A stretch of DNA of 64,000 bases, taken from Dirofilaria immitis (taxonomy: Eukaryota; Nematoda; Chromadorea; Rhabditida; Onchocercidae). Under the pieces are notes generated by a model. That model was not told where the DNA came from. It ran no database searches and saw only the letters and a list, made by a program, of their open reading frames with translations. Every line of letters begins with the position of its first letter. Position 1 is the first letter of the stretch. Of this stretch, positions 51,301 to 64,000 are shown in pieces. Where the stretch lies: NCBI GenBank assembly GCA_024305405.1, contig JAKNDB010000070.1, positions 423,501 to 487,500 on the forward strand, given 5' to 3'. Made by a program: the position numbers and the translations under genes.

Positions 51301-54300
51301 ACACAAAAAAAAATTAAGCGTTTCGAAAAATTATCTATTAAAAACAAATTACGAAACGAAATTATAATAATTGACCTAACTGTATTATTTAAACTCCTAC
51401 TGAAATCTTCACTTATAGAAGAGAAATAATCGACAGGACAAATACATAAAAAGTCACGCTGACTTTTCAAAAAGCCAATAAGAAACTTTATTTCTTTTTT
51501 ATAGTGTCTACTTTACTTCTCAAGACATAAAACAACAAACAACGCAAAATAGAATTAAATTATTGAGTTCTTCTGTAACTAAATGAAGTCTCGGATTAAA
51601 GGAACTTTGAATTAAGAACTAAAAATGGATTTTTCGAGTATAGAAGCAAACTTCTAAATAACTTTATCAGTATACATCTGAAAATACGAACTAACCTCCA
51701 ACTGTTCATATTTTTTTTGCATGTTGGTAGCTTCCGTAAGAGAGCGACCAGTTTCTTTAGACGATGCAATCGGAACCTTCTCCGAAATCCAGTGCATTTC
51801 ACAGTCTATATCAAACGATAATTGATGCCATTTCAAACTTTCCTCCAATGCCATCCGTCGATCTTTGGTCGGTTTCTTCAGCGATCCAAATCTGGAATCT
51901 TTCGCTGTCATAATGTAATTTATGGATTTTTATAATTAATCCGAAATACAATTCACTCATTAATGAGTAAAATTATTTATGACTTCTTTGCAAAAATCTT
52001 ACTAACCTGAAGCCTAAGTCTGAATCAAAGTCAGAAGCATATGACTTGAAATCTTTGCTACATTTTAAGAATGAAAACGATTAAAGCTTAAAACAACACT
52101 CTTGAATTCATGAAACCACAGATGAGCAAGGATTCCGAATTAACCTTTCAGTTAATTTTTGTACAGCCTTCTTAATGGCGACCGAATCGAAGTGGCCCTG
52201 TTGTATCATTACGTTTGCCTTCTCTGTCATTTCAAAAACTCTTTTCTCGAAAACAACCATTTCTTTTTCCACCATAACGTGTTTATGGATAAGTTCTTTC
52301 ACGCCACGCAAATCAGAGCCTAAATCTTTCGAATTCAGAGATGTTTGTATTTCGTCCAACTTCAAATGAGCGTCATCTAGGGCACTGTTCAATGCTTTCT
52401 GATCTTCCGCTTGTCTCAAACATTCTCCTTTAGCGTTCGCTGCACGTAAAAGATCAACCCACTCTGCGTTTACACTACCCAACAACTTTTGAATAGATTT
52501 CGATTCATAATGCCGCGCTGCTATAAGCGCATTTCCTTCCTAAAAAGAAAAAAATAAGTGAAAGATGTAGAGAAAAGGAATCAATCAAGTAGCATTGCTT
52601 CTCTAAATTTATCTTTAGATTTCATGGAAATATAAACATGTCGAAAGAAATGACTAATTCTCATCTATCCTATTAATTCAACATTCAATATGCTGTTTAT
52701 GTATGTTTTAAACTTGCTCGAAGTTAATCAAACTGATAGTATTTCGTTTTCTCAGATTTAGCAACACCAGTACGATACCATAATAACATCAGCAAATTTT
52801 CCCGTCTCAGAGAAAATCGTTTACAAAACATTGACAATAGCGATTGATAATTTTAAATATTAATATGAAGTTCAGACTTACTGCATTTAGTTCATCTAAA
52901 CGTGCAGCATTTGCTTTCAATTCCGCTTCAAATGCTTTGTGCTTCAGCAATTTCATATTAATAGATGCTGCGTCTCGGTAAGAATCGTCGTTTGCAATCT
53001 TCTTCTTTTCTGCTATCCATTGCGATAATTCTTGAATATTTCGGCGTAAACTTTGATACTGAAGTGAAGCTTCCAGTTTCGCACGCCGCCTCGCTGCTGC
53101 TTGATGGACTAACGATCGACGAGCCAAAACATCATCACGGCGCTAAAATTCTGAGAAAACTGACTGGCTAAAATTAAGCGCTATAATCTCGCTTTTAAAT
53201 CAAACAGGAAAAAACAATCATCAATTAAATAAATAAGTAAAAACAAGCAAATATAAGTACAATAATAATAATAATAATAATGAACAATGTGTTAATAACA
53301 CTACTCTTAATTTACTAATACTGATTCAAATAATTGATTATATATATTTATTGGTAGCAGAACTAAATATGGTTTTTAAAATAACTTGCAAACGAAAGAA
53401 AATTAATTAAATTAATAAATTCATGAATTTAAACAGGAATTAAAGTGTGCAAAATCATCAGCTTGTGCTTTGAGAGAACCTTTCTAATGAAATCAGCTTC
53501 ACTGTGTTTTGCTTGGATCAATTGATCGGCGCCTCTTGCGAAAACTTTCAGTCGATCTTCTTGAGCCCGCAGTTTTGCTTCGAAGTCTGCGTGACGTTTC
53601 AACAAATTTTCAGCTGTTTCTACTGAATCCTGAATTAGTTTACACAAAATTTATATGAAGAAAAATCACTACATACTGTTATAAAGGATAACCAAAGTTC
53701 ACAAAAATAAACAGAATTATTGAATAAAACTACGATTCTAAAATTTGAGCATCCAAATCAATAATACTGATCCTAAAAAAATTCAGAAACGTGACAAAAT
53801 TGTACCCCAAGGCTAGAAAGTTCTAAAAAGCTTCATGTCCTTTTGTTGCTGCGTCAATTCTTTCTGCTTCCGTATTTAGCAACTGTAAATTCAAAAGTTC
53901 TTTTAACCATCGCTCCTTTTCCTTCCATAAAGCATTGAGCGTTTGTTGTTCAGTGTCTAATTTTTTCAAATTTCCTTTCACCTGAAAGATATTTTTAATG
54001 TATTACTATTCTGAAATAGATTTCATCAAGTCAACTGTTATCCATAGTCAAACTTAAATTTTCAAATTCAATTAATATTTTAAGTGTCCTTCATAATTCC
54101 GTACTTTTTAAAGGACTACCAATAACAAAATAGAAATGACTTTATCAACATATTTCTATTGATTTATTGAATAGCCTTCCCACTGATCTCAAAATAAGAA
54201 TTTGAAATCATTCGAGCCCGTCCTCTTACACTTAAGTTTCCAAAATCGGCAGACAAACATCGTTAAGTGCTGGATTTTTTTGCAACAGGCGTTGTCCAAG

Positions 54301-57300
54301 ATCGCGCACATAATCGAATTCATATTTCTTGCCACTTATATCATCGTTAAGATCATAATGCTTCTTCAGTAATTCTTCAGCTGATGAAACATCTACTGGC
54401 CGAGTATTATCAACAAGAGCTAACTTTGTTTTGTCAATCCATGTTTGCAAATTTCTAAAAATAAGCATTGGTCGAGGAATCAAATTTTGCACGGGACGTC
54501 ACAAAACATGATTCAGCAACTTACCGCAATGCCAATGATAATGATTCAAAGTCTAAAAAGTCTCCGGAGCTTCAAACGAGAAAGTGTTATCCGTATAAAA
54601 GCAGTGATCAGTATTTTAATCATCTGTTATTGTATCACAAAAAATATTAAAATATTTCAACAACAAAACATACTTCACAGCACCATCGAACATCTGATGC
54701 CCTTGGGTTTGTTCGGCTTCTTCAATACGCGCAGCTGATTTTTGCCGCAGTTCGTCATGCATTAAAACTAATTCCTTGATCATTTTTTCAATTCTAGCAG
54801 CCTCTTCAGGATGTTCTTTCTTTACCTGGAAACATTTTTTATTCAGAATTTTTACCCACTTTTCCTTAAAAATTCAAATGGTAGCTAAATTAAAAACTAT
54901 GAAAACATTCATTGTGAATTTGAAGTTTTTGCATAATCGAAAGATCATATTTTTCAACAAACCTCATCTGCAAGCCGCTGCAAGAAACGAATCTTTTCCT
55001 CCAATGGTTTAAGGTCCTTTCCTAAATTTTGATAACGCTTTTGTATTGCCTGAACAGCTTTCGGATCATTCATGTCAACTTTATGTTCAAGTAAATCAAA
55101 TTTATCTTGCATCCATGATCGCGCATCTTCGCATGTTTCGTTAAATGCTGCAACTCTTTCAGCTGCTTCCTGAAATAATTATATGTGAAATGATGGCAAA
55201 CAAGATTAACATGTCACAGCTGCACTGTTGGTTTCATTACTTTTGATTTCTAGCGAAAATTCCTTGATTCAGTGTTTTGGCATAGACCGTGGATACAAAA
55301 GTTCAGCATTTAACTCAGCGTTATGCACTCATGAGGAATGGTAAGCTCTACTAACGATAATTTCATCAGCGCATGAAATTTAAGAAATATTTCAAACTCA
55401 CATCAACTGCTGGTGAAATTCTGCTGATCTCAAATTTATATTCCCGACTTCTCATCGTAAAAGTAAATTGATTCATCACAAATCACTTTTAACTTACAAG
55501 TTGACGTTGTTTTATCTTTAAAAGATCCCGTATTTTATTCCAAAGCAAATTTGCTGCATCCTGACGTTTTCGAATTTCATCACTATGACTATGACCATCA
55601 TTAACTAATTCTTCGGCAACATTATTAATTCGTTCTATCTGCATTTTACCATTTGCATTGACTTCATTTTCAAGTTTCTAAAAAAGCGGGCGATTAGTTC
55701 TAAAATTTAAACAAAACATGAATTTATATGGTATAATTATCTCCTCATAACATCCATTCGTAGTCTTAATTAATTTCAAACTGAGCGAATACAGAAGATT
55801 TGCAAAACCGTTTTTGAAATAGACTTTATGCGGCATTGTAAAAGTGTAATATTTTATTGAATTATATGCAATAATTTATATCTTTGATAGTTTAAGTTTT
55901 AACTCAGATATTTATTTGCTTAACATGATAAACGTATATCAGAGTTTTTCTACAACTTACATTAAATTTCTTCCGCGAAGCCTTAACGTTATCTGAGGTA
56001 GCATTGTCGGCAAGAGCTGTTTTCGTCTCTTTTGTCCAAGTTTCAAACTGATCACATTCACGTAAGAATTTGTATAATTTAATTACATCATTAAGAAGCC
56101 GCCGACGCTCCTAAAATTCATAAAATTCTAGACAAATTTGGACTAATCAACAAAGAAACAAAAATCCGAAATAACTGATTGCCATATATTATAACTCTTG
56201 TGAGTATCCATGCAAAAAAATATTTCTTTACCTCAGCTAGATTATTCAGATTCCGATAACCAGCACTTATAGCATCCTGACGCTGCATAATGGCGTTCCT
56301 GGAACCCTGTGATTCGCGTTCCGTCTTTCGAGTAGTTATTGTTTGCGCAACCGTTACTGTTTCACCTTCCATAACTTTACAATAATTTGCAGGTACATAA
56401 CCTTCGATTCCATCTTGTTTCAGAACACGCCACCAATCGCTATTTGATTTTTCGATTAATGCTAATATCTTAAAATAATAATTTTAAATTCAAAGCATTT
56501 CTTCTGCAAGCAATTATTCCTTACAGAAATTCCTATTTAATATTTCAACTTTCTAAACAAAAATAAGACTTTTCATTTGAAAGATTATGCAAAGAGCGCA
56601 CTAAACCTTGGGATCAAGTTTAAATTTACAACTCAGATAGAAATAAAAAATCATTTAGTAATTCCTTTTATCATTTAAAAGTGTAGACGAAAAAATCTGA
56701 AAAACTTTGAAGCTCATCTAAAATCTATAATTTCGAAAAAATCAGGGAAATTAAATAAGAAGATACAAAAATTTAAAAATGTAAAGAATAAAAATCAATC
56801 ACTGCTTTATCATTTAATAAACTGATACAGAATGAATCGAATCGGATTAAACATTTCCTAAGAGTAAAATGAATAACCGGCAAACAAACTATTCAACACA
56901 ACATTATCAAATTTAGATAAATATTTCAGTATAAAAAATGTTGTAAAATAGAAAAAACAATAAGCATTACTGCTAACCTCATCTTTTTAACTTCAATATT
57001 ATTTCCAGAGTAAGCATAGAGCATTTTTACTTGCGGTACAATAAGTTCCTCTGTGTCTTCTTCGATACGCACAACAGCACCCGCAATAAATTCCGTGTTT
57101 GCTAGCTCCTTGCCATTTCTTCTAGTCTTATTATATCAGCTCGATAGGCCTGGATCTCTTCTTCCAAACGCAAATGTCTTCAATTAAAAATATTAAATAT
57201 TGTTTAATCAAAAATACTAGCAATGATAAAACATAAAACAGTGAAATAGCTAATTCTCTGTAAAAATGTAACTAAAAAAATGAATCGAATCATGCAGAAA

Positions 57301-60300
57301 AATTAACTTACCTCAACAACAGACTTTCCGATGCTTGTTCATCACGCCCATAATCACTACTCTTGACGAGTGGCATTTTCTCGCGAATCCAACTTTCTGC
57401 TTCATTTGCATCCTGGAAATATTGATGAGCCTGTTCAGCTTCACGCAGCCACCTTCCAACTGCTTCAACTACCTAAAATTCGAATATAAATGAGAGGATA
57501 TAATAAACAGAGCATCGAATAGAATATTAGAGCTTCGTTTTTTTCCGCTTGAATCTAAGGCCTACAATTGCACGCATTGTATGCTTATAAATACACATCA
57601 TCGATCATATTTAATGCAATAAATTCCGAAAATATAAATATTCCAAATAATGGAAAATTTGAAAATTTCATTCACTTTTCTCAGTTGCTCCCATTTAGCA
57701 TGTAAATTGTAAATTCTTGTTTGGATATCCTCTTTATTTTGACCCACTGCCACCAGTCGTTCACCAGCTGCGATCACTCCTTTTGCTCTATGCCAGTGTC
57801 CTTCCATTTCGGTTTCCAAATTCTGCAGTTGAAGTAAAACTAATTGTTTTAAGGATTTTGCAATAAAAGGAAAATTACTGAAGAGCAACAGAAAAAATAA
57901 ACTTTTGATAAGAAATATCAAAATATTAACTTTAAAAATACGTCTTAATTGAGCAGTGGCTGAAAGATCTCTATTTTTGAGAAGCGAAATACACAAATCT
58001 TCTTTTTCCTGTAACCAACTTATTTCTTCCTCATCATCTTGGATAAAACGATACAGATCACGAGCACGATATAAGATTATCCTGCGCTGTTGGCATAACT
58101 GTGAGATACTACAAATGTAAACAAATATGAATTAAATTACATTTTCAGAATTTGTTGGTAGAAAGAATACCAAGTAAAAAGAATATGTAATCTATTTTCA
58201 AAATATTAAGACTGAAACTACTGAAATTTGGATATCATAAATTATCATATTTCAGAATTTCGCGAAAATTTACCTTTCATAAAGACCGCTCACATCGTCC
58301 AATTTCCTTTGCAACACATCATACTGTTCACCTTTTCCCCGAATATATTCCAGTGATTGCGACGTCACATTTTTAACAATTCTCCTTGTGAACTAAGTTG
58401 CGCCTCGAGAATTTCTTGCTTACCAAGCAAATCTTCAACTCCCAATAAATGTTTTCCAACATCCCGACTTCGAAATTGAGGCTAAAAACACAGTTACTGT
58501 AAAGGACAAGATTTAAACAAAGAATGATTAATTATAGTATCATCAAAAAAATCGTTACAAAAATAACAAAGGAATATAATGAAAGATATTAGTCAACACC
58601 AAAAATTTTATTCCAAACATAAGAACAAAAATAATTTAATTAAGTTCTAGATTTTAATAATAAGGAAAACCTTTTACATTAAGATTCCAAAGTAATAGCC
58701 ATGCAACTAACAAATAATTTGTGTAAGTGAATCTAACCTCTAATGCACGTATCTCTGATGACAGTGTATCTATATCCCGAAGCAATCCCATCAGATCGCT
58801 TAAGGACAAAAGCGCACGACGTCGTGACTCTAAAGCAGTTAACAGTTGTGACCATTTATCTAAAAGCTCACGTTCACGTATTCGAATTTTATCGCTATCA
58901 TGATAATTTTCCTTTGATAACTCCGTAGCCATAAGCGATAGTGATTTGAACCGATTTTCCTGAAATAGCGCAACATTAACACTTAGAATTCTTTCTTTGC
59001 TTAAAATTTATTTGACTTTTAATTTTATTTTCCCAGTCAACCTCCAAAGTCTGAAGTTTAAACCCTAACTGCAACAGAACAATAGCAGAAATACGACAAC
59101 GAACTCTAGGTAAGACATCGGCGGCAATAGCTTGTTGTTTTTTCATTGAAGCTTCAACTTGTGCAATATTTCTACCCAAATCAAAATCTTGTAAGACAGA
59201 ACTCATCTCACGCAACCAAGTATCTCGTAATCCTGCTTTGCGTTCAAATTTTTGCGCCATAAGTTCCAATCTTTCCTGTCTGTAAATTTTTTTGTATATT
59301 CGTTACATTGTATTACCTGTTACCAACAATAAAATCTTTTAAATCATTTCAGTTTTTCTTATGAGTTCACTTTGAAAAAATAAACTTTTTAGTTCCAAAT
59401 CTTCCAATAATTTTCCTCGAAAATTCCATGTGAAAATAATTATTAAGTAAATCATCTTTTTTTGTTAATTTCTAATGTTTCTTCCTACAAAAAAACTAGA
59501 AATTCAAAAAAAAGAAGAAAAAACAACAAATAATTAACCTCCGTAATTCCATCATAAGGGCCAGCTGTCTATCATTTTCGGAATGATCCAAAAGTGCCCA
59601 AGCCGATTCAATATCATGCATAAATAAGCCTGAAACACTTTTTTTTTGATAACTAATATGTTAACAATTATATCAAAATTTCTAGTGAAATATGTTCTTC
59701 AAACTTTCTTATCAAATTTAACAATGAGCGACTCCCATTTCATGGGATTATTATATGCTTAAAAATACCCGCCGCTGGAACATATGGTTTCCTTCCCATA
59801 GCTTTTCTCTTCGTTTGTATTGTAAAAACAACGCTTCCAATTCTCCCTTTTCCTTGTATCTAAAATACTCATGTATTAAAAACAATAATGATATAAAGAA
59901 ATCACCACTGTTTATATTCTCAGAATGCAGAATCTAAAAACTTGAATTTAGAATCATCTCGACATCAAAAACTGTACTACAATACAATTCTATGAAAATT
60001 TTCTGAAGCAAAAATATATACTTCGGTGGTTTCTCCATAGTGCGATAGTTTTTAAATGCTAGTAATTCATCCTGGATTCCTTTCAATGAATTCGGGAATC
60101 TTCGATCGTTCAGCATCGCAATGGTTTGCTGTATCCAAAGAAGCAATTCTGAGCACAATGCTTCGTAATCTTCTTGTAATTGATCACAGGACAGTAGGCT
60201 ACCGACAATCTATAAAATTCTGCTATCAATAAAATGAACATTTGAACTATTATTATATGAACAATAAGATAGGAATAAGATATAGTGGTAAGCTTCATTC

Positions 60301-62409
60301 ACCGTGAATATTTGACATGGTGATAGTTTTTTTTTTTTATGAAGTTATATATTTCTATTGCAAAAGGAACAACAATAACAAATTTTAAACATGTAGCCGA
60401 ATAAAATACTAAAACTAATTTGGAAGTTTAAATTGAAATCAAAATTTATAATTGAACTCAAAATTATCTGAATTGATATTAAAAATAAAACGAAATGGAT
60501 TAATTAAATGTTTTAAAACTCAAAAATTAATTGAAATGATTGATTACTACTACTACTCACTTTAGCAACTCTTCTTGCACCAGTCATTTCTGTTTTTTGC
60601 TTTGCAAAATGGTGATAATAGAGTGAAACATAGGTAATAATAGATTTCTCATCTGGATGAGTAACATTAACATCCTCAGCATCCAGCAAACGCGCAATAT
60701 CTAATTTTTCTCTGCCACATCGAAAGCATTATTCAAATTTCCAATTGCATCTTGCGGTGACAAACTCTCGTAATTAATTAAATCTGGCCTTAAATTAATT
60801 ATAAATATTAGTTTAATCATGAAAATAATAGTGCAATGTTTCAATTGTACTTCATTAAAAAACAGGAAATATAAAAAGTGGAAGAACCATCAATTTCAAT
60901 AAAGCCTTAATTTAATCTAACGAATAAATATGAAATTTCACTAACCTATGAGCGTGAATAAGTGCGTTGAAAGCTAGACCATTACGCCATGAAGTGGTGA
61001 AATTCTCAACTTTAGAATTTGCATAACCAGTTGTTTTCCTTTGGCACCATAACAGTAGTGCATCCTTCGCATGCTTTCTTTCACCGGATTCTTCGTCCAT
61101 CTGAAATTTAACATTTCCATAAACAGAAATAAATCAATTTCGAAAATCTTTTGAATATAATAAGATATAAGAATTAATATTATATCTTAATAATTTACAA
61201 TATTTACTTAATTTTTTTGTTAAAGATTAACATAATTTATCATTTATAAATTTATGTATAACAATTAAGAAATATTTATTAATTTACCGGAATTGAAATT
61301 GTATCAATCTGGAAACGAAGAATGATCGTCCAAATAAGACCCAGAATAAGCCGTTCATTTCGATCCAAAATATCTTCTGCACCAATGTTTTCAAGCTGTA
61401 AATAATTAATTTTAAGATTTTTATGTAATGCTAGTTTAATTCCATCGAAATTAAATATTTTCAGGTGCTAATTTCGCCTTTTTCTTTTATATACTTTCAA
61501 TAATTAATTTCAAAATTTATCAATTCTGTTGACTTTAGCAATAATGATTGTTAGAAATTAGCATCAATACAAATTATCCAAAATATAATGATTTAGTTGA
61601 TTTTTACAGTTTCATCAATAAGAAAAAGACATATTAACTTGTCATTTCATGGTATCAAAAAGGTCAGCATGAAAAATAAAAACGAACGAAGTAAAAATAA
61701 AGATAAAAATGTTTCTTATTTCAAATTACGATCCTTCATTTTAATAACGAAAAAAACAAACAATTAATGCTCTATTTTACACATAAGCGAATGGAATAAA
61801 AACCGATAATAACAGTTTCGGTTTATTTTTGTTCAATAAAAATAATCAGATGAGCTGAAAAATTTTCGTCAATGAATAATAGATATTCGCCAGAGATTTA
61901 AACTTCCAAATGGACAAGAAAAGAATATTGGATTCTGAAGGAACTAATAATGTTTTACGCTGAAACAGTGATAGCACAGTTTTCGTAATAATAACAAGTG
62001 ATACCATTCCATTAAATTGTTGTTTCTTATCATCAGAAAGAATCATGCCATGCACTAACGTTTTCAAATGTGACAATCATGTATGAAAAGTTTTCGATTT
62101 CGACAAAGAGAGAAGATCAAATATCGTAAGAATATACATATTTGCACCGTAATAAGACTCACATAATAAATCATGCCCGATTAAATAGATGAAAATCTTC
62201 AATTAAAATTGATGGTAATATCTTGAAATTCACCTGAATCCTTTTCTTCTTCAAGAAATCGAGTGTTTTATTAAGATTTTCAATTTTTGCACCCGCATTC
62301 GACCTCGATTTGGTTTACCGAGTTTTTCGCCCGAGATGATTTCCAGCAATTTCATTAATAATACTCCATCTCCAAGATCTACGAATAAATCAGAAATTTC
62401 CAATCGTGC
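34230..62409 (-). CDS. sma-1: Beta-heavy spectrin SMA-1; 5' exons outside window
   Basis: Beta-heavy spectrin pairs with alpha-spectrin to form the apical membrane skeleton of epithelia; C. elegans sma-1 is needed for embryonic elongation. Order from N-terminus: two CH actin-binding domains (62.4-60.5 kb), many spectrin repeats (60.2-38.3 kb; the family has about 30), an SH3 inserted after the fifth repeat (57.1-56.4 kb), a Ser-rich linker, a PH domain (37.6-36.7 kb), and a C-terminal tail. CH plus SH3 plus PH together are diagnostic of the beta-heavy class. The first visible exon begins at 62409 ([20 protein letters not shown]). The start codon and the first part of CH1 (usually a TFTKW-type motif) are beyond the right edge. 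About a dozen single-base losses in A/T runs break frame. The tail exon 34928 either stops at 34867 or uses a GTAAGT inside that stop and ends at 34230. Confidence 0.95.
36720..37580 (-). other. PH domain of SMA-1
   Basis: Reads [16 protein letters not shown] (37.53 kb), then SGGKK with a basic Trp strand and a phenylalanine-rich strand (37.26-37.14 kb), then [20 protein letters not shown] and [13 protein letters not shown] (36.87-36.74 kb). The Trp near the end is the conserved C-terminal helix residue. Three single A/T losses (37253-37258, 37191-37195, 37165-37168) scramble the middle exon. PH domains of beta spectrins bind phosphoinositides at the membrane. Confidence 0.88.
53264..53282 (+). 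repeat. AAT trinucleotide microsatellite in a sma-1 intron
   Basis: Six AAT units inside a spectrin intron; no sign of function. Confidence 0.7.
56380..57090 (-). other. SH3 domain inserted in SMA-1
   Basis: Two exons spell MLYAYSG (ALYDY-like start), then [20 protein letters not shown] and [12 protein letters not shown], with the SH3 WW pair and the GYVPANY ending. An internal SH3 is found in beta-heavy but not conventional beta spectrins. One A is missing at 56984-56988 and one near 57110. Confidence 0.92.
60540..62409 (-). other. CH1 and CH2 actin-binding domains of SMA-1
   Basis: CH1: [20 protein letters not shown] and [12 protein letters not shown] (exon 62409-62233), then [20 protein letters not shown] (61.4-61.3 kb). 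CH2: [40 protein letters not shown] (61.1-60.94 kb) and [20 protein letters not shown] (60.78-60.55 kb). One base is missing in each of 62284-62288 and 60705-60709. Confidence 0.93.
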
Positions 62410-64000
62410 CTGCAAATAATCATTATCATACCAATACTATCAGAAATATTGCTATTCCTATCATTATTATCATTATTAACACTACTACTGGTATTAGTTT
62501 ATGATTATTATTCTGTCCTTACTATATGATTTCAGTACAGAGAGTTTTGTAAATAGCAAAAATATTTCTACCGTGTAGAATTTTAAACTTATCAGTAATT
62601 TTTAACTCGTAATTTCGATATTATATCTTAAACTTGCAAGGAATTTCCATATTTCTCACCGACTTAAGCAGAATAAATAATTTCAGCATTTAGGTGAGTA
62701 TTAAAACAAATATGTAGAAAAGTAAGAATAATTTTATTCCGAAATAAGAAAAAATATGAAAAACTCAGAACTAAAACTGTTTATTTATAGATTTCTTAAG
62801 TTAATTCAATTTTTTAATAGCAATGCATATATGAAGAATTTGGATTCAATAAAAATAATAAATTAATACTATGATAATGGTATCGATATTATTGCAATAT
62901 TAATGAAAAACACTAAATCAGCAATTCTTGGGCATGTATTTGATTATTCATTAATTCTATAACTTTTTGAACATTCTGATTTCAGTTTTTAAGCTTCAGA
63001 AATTTTTCAAATCATAACTAGAATACTAGCAATGAAGTTGCAAGCTTCTAACTTTCAGAGCGGTACCAATATCTTCCATGAAAATAACAAGAGATGTCAT
63101 TAAAATATAATGCTATCTCAACTATGTGATTTTACTTTCTTCCCTTAATTTGGCAGTTGGCAGCTTAATTGATCTCGATTGTATGAAAAAGAAGTTAATG
63201 ATCCCAAAGAAAAATTCAAAAGTAATGCGAAAAATTTACTAAAAATGTATTCGCAATTTGAGTTCTGGAAAAATCTTTTTTGGCACAGTAAAATATCAAT
63301 TTTACTAATAATGTTGTGGGACTAGAGAAGAATTGTCCTCTAATTCTAAAATAGCAAAATTTTTGGAAAGACTGAATAGATTCTTGATTTCGAGATATTG
63401 AACATTTGTAAGAAATGATCAAAAAGTGTAGAAAAGCTATTCGAACGACTCTATTAGATTGGAAAGATGAGACGATACAGAATATACGAAATTTTTTATT
63501 TAAAGAAATATCCATGTATACTTTTCAATAGAATTTGTTCAAAGATATATATACGCATATATATATACATATATATATTATTGACCAATTAATAATAAGT
63601 ACTGCCGTATAATACATATTTGATATAACAATATTGATTTGATTAAAATATTGAATGTTCACAATGAAGTTTCCATAATTAGATGATACTACTGATACTA
63701 ATTAATAACTTAAGTAATCAACTAACTTATTCAAAAAATCCAAGAAATGTCTTTCCCATCTAAATTTATAATTCGCATTCAGAACCGGAAATCATAATAA
63801 ACTATGAGTGCTAAAAAAATTAGCAAGCCAAAGAGAAAATCATAACATACTGAATCACCACTGATGATCCTTAGAAAATTCACAGCAATAAAACTTATCA
63901 AGGTGTAAAAATTCGCTACAATTTCATATTCCGATTCTTGATTTAATGTTAATACTTTTTCATATAAATAAATTTTTTCTCGAATAGTGGCAATATAGCA
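62410..64000. other. Large sma-1 intron or 5' flank
   Basis: About 1.6 kb of AT-rich DNA upstream of the first visible CH1 exon. No CH-domain start or other coding exon was found, so it is most likely intron. It contains a TA-rich near-palindromic stretch at 63546-63579. Confidence 0.5.
63546..63579 (+). repeat. TA-rich near-palindromic repeat
   Basis: Alternating TA units interrupted by CGC and C bases; self-complementary and likely variable in length. Confidence 0.6.

Larger units (their letters stand above)
38300..60200 (-). other. Spectrin-repeat array of SMA-1
   Basis: Exons of 100-350 bp encode triple-helix repeats with the usual Trp in helix A. Examples: [10 protein letters not shown] (58.0 kb), [20 protein letters not shown] (57.4), [16 protein letters not shown] (55.1), [15 protein letters not shown] (54.45), [20 protein letters not shown] (53.0), [20 protein letters not shown] (51.8), [20 protein letters not shown] (42.2), [12 protein letters not shown] (38.6). 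Introns fall at irregular repeat positions. The number here looks consistent with the family's thirty, but I did not count each one. Confidence 0.9.

Noticed and set aside
1..64000. tRNA, rRNA, CRISPR or transposon genes
   Set aside because: No cloverleaf, rRNA motif, array or transposase/reverse-transcriptase motif was seen; weak or decayed ones could be missed by eye.
1..64000. Interpreting the broken frames as a pseudogene cluster
   Set aside because: Splice sites and family motifs are intact, and the lesions are all one-base losses in A/T runs, which points to sequencing error.

Overview
The window is AT-rich nuclear DNA from an animal. It has many small exons, introns mostly of 100-500 bp (a few over 1 kb), and the nematode-type TTTTCAG splice acceptor. 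The proteins (a beta-heavy spectrin with an internal SH3, an INS-6-like insulin, CDC-73, a KIDINS220 homologue, TMEM-231, Aquarius) point to a nematode. Exon and intron sizes and base composition suit a spirurid/filarial worm. That placement is inference; no species is claimed.

Layout: five large genes lie head-to-tail on the minus strand. From right to left they are beta-heavy spectrin sma-1 (about 62.4 to 34.2 kb, 5' exons outside the window), cdc-73 (32.9-29.7 kb), a KIDINS220/ARMS homologue (28.9-18.2 kb), the ciliary transition-zone gene tmem-231 (14.5-11.6 kb), and the N-terminal half of Aquarius/EMB-4 (5.9 kb to the left edge; helicase part outside). Between them I find three small genes that a plain ORF scan misses. 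One is a beta-type insulin-like peptide on the plus strand (9.7-10.2 kb). One is a small single-pass membrane protein (17.5 or 16.5 to 14.5 kb) whose stop codon directly touches the tmem-231 start codon (TAAATG). One is a tiny plus-strand two-exon gene (17.7-18.0 kb), possibly head-to-head with the previous one.

Assembly quality: reading every gene against its family shows at least twenty places where one A/T is missing from a homopolymer inside an otherwise intact exon. All are minus-one events, across five of the recognised conserved genes. I treat them as sequencing or assembly errors, not pseudogenes. This explains why the long proteins look shattered in raw translation.

The genes share no single pathway: apical membrane skeleton (SMA-1), Paf1-complex transcription elongation (CDC-73), membrane scaffold signalling (KIDINS220), ciliary gate (TMEM-231), intron-binding spliceosome helicase (AQR) and a secreted hormone-like peptide. 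Exon limits were read by eye from GT/AG sites, reading phase and protein similarity recalled from memory; no alignment was run.
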